Of a DNA stretch of 64,000 nt, positions 1-12,598 are shown piece by piece. Made by a program: the position numbers and the translations under genes. Below the pieces are notes generated by a model, which was given only the letters and a program-made list of their open reading frames with translations, searched no databases and was not told where the DNA came from. The stretch is from assembly GCF_023065955.2 (NCBI RefSeq), contig NW_026623067.1, positions 61,450,444 to 61,514,443 of the forward strand. The letters run 5' to 3'. Position 1 is the stretch's first letter; each line of letters begins with the position of its first letter. The DNA comes from Ursus arctos. Lineage: Eukaryota; Chordata; Mammalia; Carnivora; Ursidae.

Positions 1-545
1 TGTTCAAATCTTTTACATTTTTACTTATTTTTTTCCTACTTCTATTGGTGACTGAGACATAAATTAAGAGCCAACTATGATTGTGGAATGGTCAATTTTC
101 TTTTTGTAAATTTTATTTGACATGTTATTAAATATAGGACTGTTACCTATCTGTGGAATTGACCTTTTTAACATTAAAAGTCTCTACCTCAGTAAAATCT
201 ACTTCATCTTATACTAGTATGGCTGCAACAGCATTCCTGTGGATTGCGTTTGCCTGGAATATCTACTCCCATCCTTTTATTTTAAATCTTTCATGTCCTT
301 ATATTTCAGATGTGACAGTGTAAACAGTATACAGTTGGATTAAAAAATTGAGTCTGACAGTTTGTCTTTTAATTATTTAGCCCACTTACACTGAGTATAA
401 TTATATGTGAATCTAAATCTCCCAGCTTAATTCATATTTTCCACTTGCCTCATCTGTTGTTTGTTCCTTACTTTTTTATCAAGAATTTATTATTATTCCA
501 TTTTTTCCCCTCTATTGACTTGTTAGTGTTAATTTGTTAGCTGTT
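1..545 (-). mobile_element. Old L1 fragment (ORF1/ORF2 boundary region), antisense
   Basis: AT-rich sequence with words typical of the L1 ORF2 start read in reverse (CCCACTTACACTGAGTATAATTA, TTCCTTACTTTTTTATC, and a 'CATCTGTTGTTTGTTCC' word). It is cut by the window start and ends at about 545, where another repeat begins. Family level only. Confidence 0.6.
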
Positions 546-559
546 AATCAACAACTTGT

Positions 560-1270
560 TTGTTGTGTCAGCAGATCCCAAGACCACTCTCAAGTTCAAT
601 GATTTCCTAGAACAACTCAGAACCTAGAAAAACTTATGCACGCCATTATGATTTAATGCAATGGAAATACATAGGTTAAAATCAGCAAAGGAAAAAGGTG
701 CACACTGGAATCCAGAAGAAACCAGGCTCAACTTTCCAGGTGACCTTTCCCAATGGAGTCAAAGTAATAACAGCACTTAGTTCTCCCAGCAATGATGTAT
801 AACAACACATGCAAACAACTGCCAACAGAGGTAGGGCCAGGGAAGCTCACCCAGGCCTCAGTATCCAGGGGTCTATCCCAGCTCTATGGAGGTATTATTG
901 ACATATAAAGAGGGGGTTTTTTTGAGGGGGGGAAAAAGGGGAGGGAGCAGAGCTGGGGATCAGTCATCACACACAGGCATGGAGCACCTGGATGACCGAC
1001 TACAGTCAATCAGTCTCCAGTGCAGCCCCTCCCACCACCACCACCCCCAAACTGATAAAGCATGGCCCAGCAACAAAGATAACAAAAGCATGTGTTTACC
1101 ATAATTCACACTGTTAGCAAAAAAAAACTAGCAGGCATGGCCCACAGCCCCAGGTAAGCAAAGACAGGATATCCAAGGGCTTAGAGGTTATTTCTCAGGA
1201 GCTGGTCAAGGGCCAGTCCTGAAGACCTTGCAATGTGCAGAGTTTGATCAACTCAGGCCTGATGAGTTAA
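560..1270. repeat. Probable old LTR fragment
   Basis: Words such as 'AAATCAGCAAAGGAAAAAGG', 'CAGCAATGATGT' and 'GAGCTGGGGATCAGTCATCA' resemble solo LTRs of ancient mammalian ERVL/MaLR type that I recall. It contains a G-rich interruption at 907-948. I cannot name the subfamily and see no open gene in it. Confidence 0.4.
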
Positions 1271-1450
1271 CCTTCTAGTGCACATTAGTTATACACTCAT
1301 TTATTATTTTTTATCAGTTTCCCTAGAAATGAGAACATGCGTCCTTAATAATCGACTACAAATTAGTATTTTTACCATTAACCCAGACCATGCAAGGACT
1401 TTACAACACTTCAACATTATGTACCCCATATCACATTTTGTGCTATTTTT

Positions 1451-1651
1451 TTGTTTTTTGTTTTGAGATTTTATTTATTTATTTGACAGAGAGAGACAGC
1501 AAGAGAGGGAACACTAAGCAAGCGGAGTGTGAGAGGGAGAAGCAGGCTTCCCGCTGAGCAGGGAGCCCAATGCAGGGCTCGATCCCAGGACCCTGGGATC
1601 ATGACCTGAGCCAAAGGCAGATGCTTAACAGCTAAGCCACCCAGGTGCCCC
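1451..1651 (-). mobile_element. SINEC (tRNA-Lys SINE) with 17-bp TSD
   Basis: Reverse-oriented copy: T-rich tail first (GATTTTATTTATTTATTTG), head last (CACCCAGGTGCCCCC). An exact 17-bp target-site duplication, CATTTTGTGCTATTTTT, is at 1434-1450 and 1652-1668. Confidence 0.92.
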
Positions 1652-1884
1652 CATTTTGTGCTATTTTTAAAATATATTTTACCCAGCCCATGAAATAGAT
1701 AAATATATATATATTTTTTTTTTCAATTCTACAAACATTTTAAACCCTATATTGTTATTTTCAATAATCCAAAGCCACTTAATTTTGTTCACGTATTTAC
1801 CTTTCCTAGTGCTCTTCATTTCTTCCTGGATTACTGTGTTTCCATTCAGTCATCATCTGCCTTCTAGCTTAAGAACTCCCTTTT

Positions 1885-2150
1885 AAAGTACCCCAGTGGA
1901 ATGAAACATGAGAGACTATGGACTATGAGAAACAAACTGAGGACTTCAGAGGGGAGGGGGGTGGGGGAATGGGATAGACCGGTGATGGGTAGTAAGGAGG
2001 GCACGTATTGCATGGTGCACTGGGTGTTATACACAACTAATGAATCATCGAGCCTTACATCGGAAACCGGGGATGTACTGTATGGTGACTAACATAATAT
2101 AATAAAAAATCATTAAAAAATAATAATAATAAAATAAAGTACCCCAGTGG
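1885..2150 (+). mobile_element. Short 5'-truncated L1 3' end with 15-bp TSD
   Basis: The insert 1900-2135 is an L1 3' UTR ending in TAATAAAAAAT plus an A/T tail. It is flanked by exact copies of AAAGTACCCCAGTGG at 1885-1899 and 2136-2150. It is nearly identical to the copy at 35925-36101, so the source family was active recently. Confidence 0.85.
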
Positions 2151-2310
2151 CACGGTCATCGTGCAGTACTTATACAGAACTCACTTTTAATCCATGTCTG
2201 CTGATAATAAATTCAATTATTTTTATCAGAAAATGTCTCTATTTCACTTTCATTTCTGAAGAATTTTCATTGTGTATGGACTCTAGGGTTGCTATTTTCT
2301 TTCAGCACTT

Positions 2311-2457
2311 TTTCTTTTTCAGAGACGCGGGAAGGGCACAGAGAGGGACAGAGAATCTTAAGCAGGCTCCACGCCTTCAGCACGGAGCCAGAGGCAAGGC
2401 TCAATCTCACAACCCTGACATCAGAACCCGAGCCAACTGAGCCACACCAGTGCTCCC
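2311..2457 (-). mobile_element. Old degraded SINEC, antisense
   Basis: Diverged tail-to-head copy (GAGACGCGGG...GAATCTTAAGCAGGCTCC...AACTGAGCCACACCAGTGCTCCC). It has an imperfect duplication of a TTTCNGCACTTT word on both sides. Confidence 0.75.
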
Positions 2458-3410
2458 TTTCTGCACTTTATAGATGTTATCCCATTATCTTCTAGCTTCC
2501 ACCATCTAGCTTCATGAGTCAGAGTTGTTAGCTTCCACTGCCTCAGTCCCAGCACTGCAGGTCCCTTCCCACAGAAGACCTGCCCACACCTTGTTAAAAC
2601 TGTGGCCCCAGCCTGGTGGGTCTGGTCTCAGGGCAAACCTTGCTGGCATCATATGCCCTGCCCCCTCTAATAAGCTCTGGGCTGGAGTCCATTTGAACAA
2701 GGCTCACAAGCCTGACAGTGTGCTGCAGACCAGACAGGGGCCAGCACCACTCCCAAGTGATTCCTGCCCTGGGGTGAGGTGAAGATAACCTTACTAGTCA
2801 GAAGGTGGTCCCAGCAAAGAGTTGGGGGCAGACAGTTGATCTGATCTCATTGCAGGCACTACCCACCAACAAAAGCTACTCAGGGAACAACACAGGTTTT
2901 TCTTTGTTGTTTTTAAGATGAACAACTTCATCCGTGGCTCCCACAACACAGGAGGGTGCCTGGCAGTCTGGCGGCTATTGCATCTCTGGCAAACGCATGG
3001 TCTGACTAAACTCAAGTCCAAAGTGGCCCCAGACTAACACCACAGGGACCAAACACTGCCCACAACGCAGGCAGAAAAAGCCACTGCAGATGACTGGACC
3101 AAATGAAAAAGCTGCCAAGACACAACAGCAGGGTTCATGCAACATACAGAGGAGAACCCCTGAAGCATCAGGTTCCAGTGAACAGGGAACACTGCACTGC
3201 AGGGCACTACAGGACCACATCCTCATACGGCCATTACTTTCAAGAGCAGGAGACAAAGCTGACTTTCCTAACAGAGAAACACAGAGTTAAACAAAATGAG
3301 ACAGAGGAATGTATCTCAAGTGAAAGACACAGGACAAAAACACAGCAAAAGACCTAAGAGAAACAGTTGTAAGTAATATGCCTGATAGACAATTTAAAGT
3401 AATGATCATA

Positions 3411-3615
3411 GGGGCGCCTGGGTAGTGCAGTCGTTAAAGCGTCTGCCTTCGGCTCAGGGCGTGATCCTGGCATTCCGGGATCGAGTCCCACATCAGGCTC
3501 CTCCGCTGGGAGCCTGCTTCTTCCTCTCCCACTCCTCCTGCTGTGTTCCCTTTCTCACTGGCTGTCTCTCTGTCACATAAATAAATAAAATCTTAAAAAA
3601 AAATAAAATAAAAAA
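3411..3615 (+). mobile_element. SINEC with 16-bp TSD
   Basis: The head GGGGCGCCTGGGTAGTGCAG has a small change in box A. An exact TSD, TAAAGTAATGATCATA, is at 3395-3410 and 3616-3631. Inserted in the 5' part of the L1. Confidence 0.93.
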
Positions 3616-3830
3616 TAAAGTAATGATCATAAATACACTCTCTGGACTTGAGGAAAGAGCAAGAGGACATCCGTGAGACCTTTAAAAAAGAGAGGAAAAG
3701 AACCAATCAGAGATGAAGAAAGCAATACAAGAAATTAAAAATACACTAGATGGAATAAATAGTAGGTGAGAGGAAGCAGAAGAACGAATTGGTGATGTGA
3801 ACTACAGAGTAATGAAAAGTAATCAAGCTG

Positions 3831-4047
3831 TTGGGGCGCCTGGGTGGCACAGCGGTTAAGCATCTGCCTTCGGCTCAGGGTGTGATCCCAGTGTTCTGGG
3901 ATCGAGCCCCACATCAGGCTCTTCTGCTATGAGCCTGCTTCTTCCTCTCCCACTCCCCCTGCTTGTGTTCCCTCTCTCGCTGGCTGTCTCTAGCTCTGTC
4001 GAATAAATAAATAAAATCTTTAAAAAAAAGAAAAAAAAAGAAAAAAA
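3831..4047 (+). mobile_element. SINEC with 17-bp TSD
   Basis: Typical head GGGGCGCCTGGGTGGCACAG and an A-rich tail. An exact TSD, GAAAAGTAATCAAGCTG, is at 3814-3830 and 4048-4064, inside L1 ORF1 remnants. Confidence 0.93.
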
Positions 4048-7000
4048 GAAAAGTAATCAAGCTGAGCAGGTGAGAGAAAAAGAATTATGTAAAATAAGAA
4101 TAGACTTAGGGAAATCAGTGACTCCATCAAGGGGAGTAACATTCACATTATAAGGATCCCAGAAGAAGAAGAGAAAAGGGGACAGAAAATTTCTTTGAAG
4201 AAACAGTATCTGAAAACTTCCCTAATCTGGGGAAGGAAACAGATATCCAGATCCAGAAGGCAAAGAGATCCCTCAACAAAATCAACCCAAGGGAGTCCAC
4301 ACAAAGACACACAAAGTAATTCAAATGGCAAAAAGCAGTGATGAAGAAAAAATTTTAAAAGCAGCAAGAGAAAAAAAGACAGCCATACACAAAGGAAAGC
4401 CCATGAGGCTACAGGCGAATTTTTAAGTAGAAATTCTGCAGGCCAGAAGGGACTGGCATGATATATTCAAAGAGCAGACAGAAAATCTGCAGCCAAAAAT
4501 ACTCCTTCCAGCAGGGCTATCATTCAGAATAGAAGGAGAAACAGAGTTTTCCAGACAAACAAAAGCTAAAGGAGTGCATGACCACTAAAATAGCCCTACA
4601 GGAAATACTAAAGGGAACTCTTGGAGTGGAAAGGAAAGACCATATACGAAGGTATGAAAAGTAGGAAATACGAAAGCAGCAAAAGTAAATATATCTATAA
4701 AATCAGTCAAAGGACTCACAAAAATAAAAGGATGTAAAGTATGAAACCATACTATGCATTCTATGCATCTTTTCTGACCACAACACTATAAAACTAGAAA
4801 TCAACCACAAGACAAAATCTGGAAAGACCACAAATACATGGGGATTAAGTAACATGCTACTAAACAGTGAATGGGTCAACTAGGAAACCAAAGAGACAAA
4901 AAAAATATATATATGGAGACAAATGAAAATGAAAACACAACTCTCCAAAATCCATGGGATACAAGTAAGCGGTTCTAATAGGAAAGCTGACAGCAATAAA
5001 GGCCTACCTCAAGAAGCAAGTAAAGTCTCAGACAACCTACCTTACACCTAAAGGAGCTAGAGAGAGAAGAACAAAAATCTCAAACTCAGCAAAAGGAAGG
5101 ACATAATAAAGATTAGAGCAGAAATAAATTATATAGAAATGAAAAAATAAACACAATAGACTATATCAAGAAACCAGAAGCTGGCTCTTTGAAAAGATCA
5201 ACAAAATTGATAAACCTCTACTCCAGACTCATTAAAAAAGGAGAGAGAGAGAGAACCCATATAAAATCACAAATGTGATGAGAAACAACCACCAATACCA
5301 TAGAAATACAAACAATTATAAGATTATTATGAAAAACTATATGCCAACAAATTGGACAACCTGGAAGAAATGGATAAATTCCTAGAAACACATAACCTAC
5401 CAAATCTGAAGCAGGAAGAAAGAAAAATCGAACACACTGATTACTGTGAATTTCATTGCTAGTAAAAAAACAAAAACAAAAAACAAAAAAACCTCCCAAC
5501 AAACAGAAGTCCAGGAGCAGACACCTTCACAGGTAAATTCTACCAAATATTTAAAGGGGAGTTCTATTTTTCTCATACTATTCCAAAATATAGAAGAGGA
5601 AGGAAAACTCACAAATTCATTCTATTAAGCCATCATTACCTTGATACCAAAACCAGATAAAGACACCACCAAAAAAAAGACAACTACAAGCCAAAATCTC
5701 TGATGAACACAGATGCAAAAACCGTCAACAAAATACTAGCAAATCAAATTCAACAATACATTTAAAAAATCATTCACAACAATCAAGTGGGATTTATTCC
5801 TGGATTTCGAGGGTGGTTCAATATTCACAAATCAATCAACATGGTACAACTCATAATAACAGAAGGATAAGAACCATACGATCATTTTGATAGATGATGC
5901 AAAAAAAGCATTTGACAAAGCACAACATCCATTCATGATTAAAAAAAAAAAAATCCCTCAACAATGTAGATTTAGAGGGAACATACCTCAACATATCTAA
6001 GGCCTTATATGAAAAACCCATGGCAAATATGATACTCACTGGGGAAAAACTGAGAGCTTCTCCCCTAAGTTCCCAAACAAGACAAGGATGTCCACTCTCA
6101 CCACTTTCATTCAACATAGTACTGGAAAGCATAGCCACAGCAATGAATCAACAAAAAAGAAATAAAAGGTCCAAATGGGTAAGGAAGAAGTAAAACTTTC
6201 ACTATTTGCAGAGAACATGGTAATATATATAGAACACATGAAAGAATCCACCAAAAAACTAGAATAAATGAATTCAATAAGGTCACAGGATAAAAAATGA
6301 CTGTACAGAAATCCACCGCATTTCTAAACACTGATAATGTGGCAACAGAAAGAGAAATTAAGAAAAAAATCACATTTACAATTGCACCAAAAATAATAAA
6401 ATACCTACGAATAAACTAAACCAAAGAGGCGAAAGACCTGTACTCTAAAATTACAAAACATTCATGAAAGAAATTGAAGACAATACAAAGAAATGGAAAG
6501 ACATTCCATGTTCATGGACTAGATGAAAAACTACTGTTAAAATGTCTATACCACCAAAAGCAATCTACAGATTTGAGGCAACCCTATCAAAATACCTACA
6601 GGATTATTCATGGAACTAGAACGAATAATTGTAAAATTTGTATGGAACCACAAGACCCCAAATAGCCATAGCCAAAGTAATCTTGGAAAAGAACAAAACC
6701 GGACGTATCACAGATTTCAAGTTATATTACAAAGCTATAGTAATCAAAACAGTATGGTACTGGGACAAATACACATAGATAAGTGAAACAGAATACAGAA
6801 TAGAGACCCCAAACACACAATTATATGGTCAATTAATTTTCAACAAAGAAGGCAAGAATATGCAATGGAAAAAAGTCTCTTATAAATGGTGTTGGGAAAA
6901 CTGGATAGCTACATGCTAAAGAACAAAACTGGACCACTTTCTTATACCATACACACAAATAAACTGAAAATGGATTAAGGATCTAAATATGACATGTGAA

Positions 7001-7789
7001 AATCCTAGAAGAGAGCATATGCAATAATTTCTCTGACATCGGCTGTAACAAAATGTTCTACATAGGTCTCCTAAGGCAAGGAAAACAAAGGCAAAAATAA
7101 ACTATTGGGAGTACATCAAAATAAAAAGCTTCTGCACAGCAAAGGAAACAATCAACAGAACTAAAAGACAACCCATGGAATGGGAGAAGATATCTGCAAA
7201 TAATGTGTTCAATAAAGGGGTAGTACACAAAATATATAAAGAACTTATATAACTCAACACCAAAAAACAAATAATCAGATTAAAAACGGGCAGAAGATAT
7301 GAACTGCCATGTCTCCAAAACAGACATCCAGACAGCCAACAGACACATGAAAAGATGCTCAACATCACTCATCATCAGAGAAATGCAAATCAAAACCAAA
7401 ATGAGGTAGCACCTCACGCCTGTCAGAATAGCTGAAATCTAAAACTCAAGAAAAGTGTTGATGAGGATGTGGAGAAAAAGGAACCCTCGTGTACTGTTAA
7501 TGGGAATGCAAACTGGTGCAGCCACTGTGAAAGACAGTATGGAGTTCCCTCAAAAAAATTAAAAACAGAACTACCCTACATTCCAGGAATCACATTACTG
7601 GGAATTTACCCAAAGAATAGGAAAATGCTAATTCGAAGGGATATATGCACCCCTATGTTTACTGAAGCATTATTAAGAACAGCCAAATTATAGAAGAAGC
7701 CCAAATGTCCACTGATAGATGACTGGATAAAGAAGATGTGGGGTGTGTGTGTATGTGTAATAGAATATTATTCAGCTATAAAAAAGAAT

Positions 7790-8035
7790 GATCATAACAT
7801 GGGGCGGGGGGCAGAGAGAGGCAAACCAAGAGGAAGACTCATAACTATAGAGAACTGATGGTTACCAGAGGGGAGGAGTGTGGGAGGAGTGGTTAAATAG
7901 GTGGTGGGGTTAAGGTGGGCACTTGTTGTAATGAGCACCAGGTGTTTCATGTGTCAGATCACTAAACTGTACACCTGAAACTAATATTACACTGTGTGTT
8001 AACTAACTGCAATTTAAATAAAAACTTTAAAAAAC
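7790..8035 (+). mobile_element. Short L1 3' end nested in L1
   Basis: The host L1 reads ...AGCTATAAAAAAGAATG, then about 245 bp of a different L1 3' end ending TTTAAATAAAAACTTTAAAA, then resumes with TAATCTTGCCATTTGTAACA. A clean TSD is not visible, so an internal rearrangement is the alternative. Confidence 0.55.
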
Positions 8036-8599
8036 TGTAATCTTGCCATTTGTAACAACATGGAAGAGCTAGAGTATAAAGGTAAGAGAAATAAGCCAGT
8101 CAGAGAAGGAAAAATACAATTTCGCTCATATGTGGAATTTAGAAAACAAAACAAATGAACGAAGGAAAAAGAAGAGACAAAAACAAACAAAACAAACCAG
8201 ACAACTATTAGTTGAGACCAAACAGATGGTTACCAGAAAAGAGGTGGGTGGGGAGATAGATGAAACAGGTGAAGGAGATTAAGATTACACTTATCTTGAT
8301 GAGCACTGAGTAAAATATGGAAATGTTGAATCTGTACACCTGAAACTAATATAACACTGTATGTTGACTACACTGGAATTAAAATAAATTAAATACTAAA
8401 AATTTTAAATAGCTATGGTTTAAAAGATCAACTAGCATACAGAAGAATAAGCCTTAGAATTCTGCCAAACAGTGGGGGAGCTGCTGGAATCTTCACCCAG
8501 TGGGAGGTTCAAACAGACATGGTCTGCACTCTCCCTTCATCTTCAAAACACAGACCAGTACACAGTCTGGGTAACCTAACCGGCCTGCCACCTGAGTGA

Positions 8600-9490
8600 G
8601 CCCCACCCCTAGCCCACACCAGCCCCAGCCATTCCACAGGGGCACCCAAAGGGCAATGCACACTGCGACACCCCTGGCTAGTGCTCGCTGCAGCCCCAGG
8701 CTTCACACCAAGCTGACACGGGTGCAAAGCTTCCCCAAACACTCCAGGCTCACATCCTTCAGCTTCAGAAGGTTTGCGAGGGCACCTCGGTGCAGAGCGC
8801 ACTGGAACCTCTCAGTTGATGTCTTCAGATCTGGCCATCCTGCCAGGGTAACCCCTGTGCACAGTGTCCTGAGAACCCCAGGCCCATGCTTGCATTGGTT
8901 TCAGCTACCTCACCAGGGCACCCCCTGTGTGGAGTACCCTGGAACATTCATGCCCATGCCAGCCTAGGCTCTAGTCACCTGGCCTGTACCCACTGTGAAC
9001 ACCTTAGGATATCCCAGCTTGCACCCAATTCAGCTTCAGCTATCCTGCCAGGGCACATTTTGTGTGCAGAACCCAGGGACAAAACTACTCCTTGACCATT
9101 CTAGTTTTAGCTATCACACCAGGTCGCCTCCTGCATAAAGCACCCCAGGACCTCTTGGCCTATATTGCACCTCAGCTCCAGATGTCCATCAGGGTATCCT
9201 CTGCACAGAGAGTCCAGAAACACCCTGGTTTATATACACTTCAGCTTCTGCTATCCTACCAAGTTGCCCTCTGTGTGGAGAGCCCCGGGTCACCCCAGCT
9301 TGCACCCACTCTAGGCTCAGCTATCCTGCCAAGGTACCCTCTGCACAGAGTTCAGGGACCTCCTGGCCAACACAGTGCATCAACTCCAGCCACCCTGCCA
9401 AAAACAACCCTGCAGAAAGCTCCGTGGAACACCCTGGCTTGCACTCACTTCAGCTTTAGCTATCCTGACAGATGCTCACTATGTTGAAAG
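8600..9490 (+). repeat. Degenerate tandem repeat, about 70-bp unit, about 13 copies
   Basis: The phrase 'AGCTATCCTGCCA(GG)' or a variant recurs near 8833, 8902, 8972, 9036, 9110, 9178, 9249, 9319, 9388 and 9456, each followed by a 'CCCTCTGNNCAGAG'-like word. The spacing is 68-74 bp. It forms the 5' region of the L1 that follows. Confidence 0.75.
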
Positions 9491-9682
9491 CCCACAGACC
9501 CTACATCATGTCAGCCACTGCCCCAGCCAGCCAGCAAAAGTCACTGAGCCCACACATCCACATAGGAGGCAATCAAACACAAGACCATCGCTGCACATTT
9601 AGAAGTAGCTGTTCTGCCTAAGCCATAGAACCAAACACAGAAAGTCAAGCAAAACGGGGGGACAGAAGAATGTGATCCAAGA

Positions 9683-9780
9683 AAAGGAAAGGAAAGGAAA
9701 GGAAAGGAAAGGAAAGGAAAGGAAAGGAAAGGAAAGGAAGGGAAAGGAAGGGAAAGGAAGGGAAAGGAAGGGAAAGGAAA
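9683..9780 (+). repeat. (GGAAA)n microsatellite changing to (GGAAGGGAAA)n
   Basis: A perfect pentamer array to about 9738, then a decamer variant to 9780. All-purine strand. Confidence 0.95.
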
Positions 9781-9860
9781 AAAAACCTCAGAAAAAGAAC
9801 TAATTGATAAAGGAGATAAAGAATATAAAGTAATGACTGTTAAGATACTCACTGGGCTGG

Positions 9861-10061
9861 GGGCACCTGGGTGGCACAGTGGTTAAGCGTCTGCCTTCGG
9901 CTCAGGGCGTGATCCCGGCGTTATGGGATCGAGCCCCACATCAGGCTCCTCCACTGAGAGCCTGCTTCTTCCTCTCCCACTCCCCCTGCTTGTGTTCCCT
10001 CTCTCACTGGCTGTCTCTATCTCTGTTGAATAAATAAATAAAATCTTTAAAAAAAAAAAAA
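9861..10061 (+). mobile_element. SINEC, young, with 19-bp TSD
   Basis: The body carries GGCGTTATGGGATCGAGCCC, shared with the copies at 14203 and 37111. An exact TSD, AAGATACTCACTGGGCTGG, is at 9842-9860 and 10062-10080. Confidence 0.94.
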
Positions 10062-12598
10062 AAGATACTCACTGGGCTGGACAGAAGAATGGAACTCAGT
10101 GAGACCTTAAATAAAGAGATAGAAAATATGAAAAAGAACCTATCAAAGATGAAGAATACAGTAACTGAAATTTTAAAAAAACATACTACAGGGAATCACT
10201 AGATTAGCAGGTGCAGAAAAACATATTTCAATCTTAAAGAGACGGTAATGGAAAGCACAGGAAAAAAGAGAGAAGAATTTTAAAAATGCGAATAGGTTAA
10301 GGGATCTCTGGGACAACATCAAGTGAACAAACACTCGCATTATATGGGTCCCAGAGGAAGAAGAGAGAAAGGGATAAAAAACTTATTCGAAGAAATAATA
10401 GCTGAAAATGTCCCTAACGTAGGGAAGGAAATAGATGTCCAAGTCCAAGAAGCACACAGAATTCCAAATAAGATTAATCAAAGAAGGTCCATACCATGAC
10501 ATGTAATAATAAAGTTAAAGACAGAATGAGAACCTTAAAAGCAGCCAGAGAGAAAAAGTTACCTACAAGAGAAAACCTATAAGGTTATCAGTGAATTTTT
10601 CAGCAAAAACTTTGCAGCCAGAAGAAAGTGTAGTGATATACTGAAGTGATGAAAGAAAAAGCCCTACAACCAAGAGTACTCCATCAAGATTAACATCCAG
10701 ATTGGAGAGGTAAAGGTTTTCCCAGATAAACAAAAGATAAAGGAGTTTATCACTACTAAACCAGCCTTACAAGAAAAGTTAAAGGGACTTCTTTAAGTGG
10801 AAAAGAAATGCCCATACTTACACATAAGAAAATTATGAATGAAAATCTGTAAAATATGACAACATATACATAAAACATGGAAGAGGGACTAAAAATGCAA
10901 AAGAAGGGGCAAAGAAAAAAAGGAAAGAGGATTTTTTTTCTGTTTTTTTAAAATTTTTTTTTAGAATATGTTTGAACTTAAAAGACCATCAAATTAATAG
11001 AGACTATTTATTTAGTATGCTATATGTGAACCTCATGGTAACTATAAAACCAGAATCTATGATAGATAAATAAAAATAAAGAAAAAGAAAAAGACACAAA
11101 GAGATCAAGAGAAGGAACAAAAAAGAACTAGAAACAGAAACAAAAAGAACCAGAAAATAAATTTTTAAATGTCAATAAGTACATACTTTAACTACTTTAA
11201 ACATAAATGGCCTAAATGTTCTAATCAAAAGACACAGAATGGCGAATTACATTAAAAAACCAAGACCCATCTATACAGTGCCTACAAAAGACTCACCTCA
11301 GACCTAAAGATACAAACAGACTGAAAGTGAAAGGACAGAAAAATACTTACCACACAAATGGAACCGAAAAAAAAAAAAAAAAAGCCAGAGTAGCTATACC
11401 TTTATCAGACAAAATAAACTTTAAAACAAACACTGTAACAAGACATAAGGGCATTACATAATGATGGAGAGATCAACACTACAAGAAGACATAACAATTT
11501 TAAATATCAATGCACACAACACTAGAGCACCTAAATTCATAACACAAATATTAATAGACATAAAGAGTGAAAATGATGGCAATACAATAATAGTAAAGGA
11601 CTTTAACATCCACTTAACATCAATGGATAGGTCATCCAGGCAGAATATCAAAAAGGAAACATGTCAATGACATAGTGGACCAGATGGACATACTGATACA
11701 CAGAGCATTCCATCCCCAAACAACAGAATACACATTCTTTTCAAGTGAACATAGACCATTCTCCAAAAGAAAACACATATTAGATCATAAAACAAACCTC
11801 AATAGATTTAAGAAGACTGAAATTATACCATGCGTCTTTTTTAATCACAGTGGTATGAAACTAGAAATAAATCACAAGGAAAAACTCAGAAAAAAACACA
11901 AACATGTGGAGACTAAACAATGTAATACTAAATAACAATGGGTCAATGAAGCAATCAAAGAAGAAATAAAAAAATAATGGAGACAAATGAAAATTAAAAC
12001 AAAATGGTCCAAAATCTTTGGGACACAGCGAGGGCATTTCTGAGGGGAAATGTATAACAATGCAGGCCTAGAAACAAGAAAAAGTTCAAATAATCTAACC
12101 TTATAACTAAAAGAACTACAAAAAGAAGAACAAAGCCCAAGGTGAGAAAGAAGGAAATAATAAAGATCAGAGCAGAAATAAATGACATAGAGACTAAAAA
12201 ATAATAGAGAAAAATCAATAAGACCAAGAGGTGGTTCTTTGAAAAGATAAACAAAATGGATAAATTCTTAGCCAGACTTATCAAGAAAAAAGGAGAAAGG
12301 AGAAAGGGTCAGAGAGAGGAGAAATAGCAAGGGACACCACAAAAATACAAAGTATTTTAAGAGAATACTACAAAAAAGTGTATGCCAACAAACTGGACAG
12401 CCTAGAAGAAATGAATAAATTCCTAGAAACACACAATCTTCCAAAACCCACCCAACAAGAAATAAAAATATGAACAGATCAATTACAAGTCATGAAATTA
12501 AATCAATAATCAAAAAAACTACCAAAAAATAAAAGTCCAGGACCAGATGAGTTCACAGGTGAATTCTAACAAACATTTCAAAAAAAACTTAATACCAA

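Larger units (their letters stand above)
2510..8400 (+). mobile_element. L1 element, nearly full length, decayed
   Basis: In order: a 5' UTR-like region (about 2510-3630), ORF1 remnants (about 3640-4620), ORF2 remnants (about 4760-7790) and a 3' end (8036-8400). Two SINECs (3411-3615, 3831-4047) and a short L1 3' end (about 7790-8035) are inserted in it. ORF2 lacks its endonuclease part: sequence jumps near 4740-4765 from the ORF1 tail to the segment before the reverse transcriptase. The polymerase box that should read FADD reads FAEN (6205-6216). Many stops and frameshifts: dead copy. Confidence 0.85.
8450..12598 (+). mobile_element. L1 element with tandem-repeat 5' region, 3'-truncated
   Basis: 5' region 8450-9660 (with a 70-bp tandem array), a simple repeat 9683-9780, ORF1 remnants (about 10080-10800), and ORF2 remnants (about 11150-12590) from the endonuclease through the region before the polymerase core. 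It stops at an old SINE. Interrupted by the SINEC at 9861-10061. Frames are broken throughout, for example by A-runs at 11368-11383. Confidence 0.8.

Noticed and set aside
1020..1055. Run of His codons in a short frame (886-1104)
   Set aside because: It comes from a CCACCACCACC simple stretch inside a probable LTR; there is no other coding evidence.
7469..7693. Frames at 7469-7693, 24091-24417, 19356-18988 and 37965-37555 that look protein-like
   Set aside because: They are remnants of the L1 ORF2 C-terminal region, in decayed copies.
8596..9602. Series of open plus-strand frames of 69-141 codons
   Set aside because: They are by-products of the 70-bp tandem array in the L1 5' region, which stays open because stops are rare in its units.
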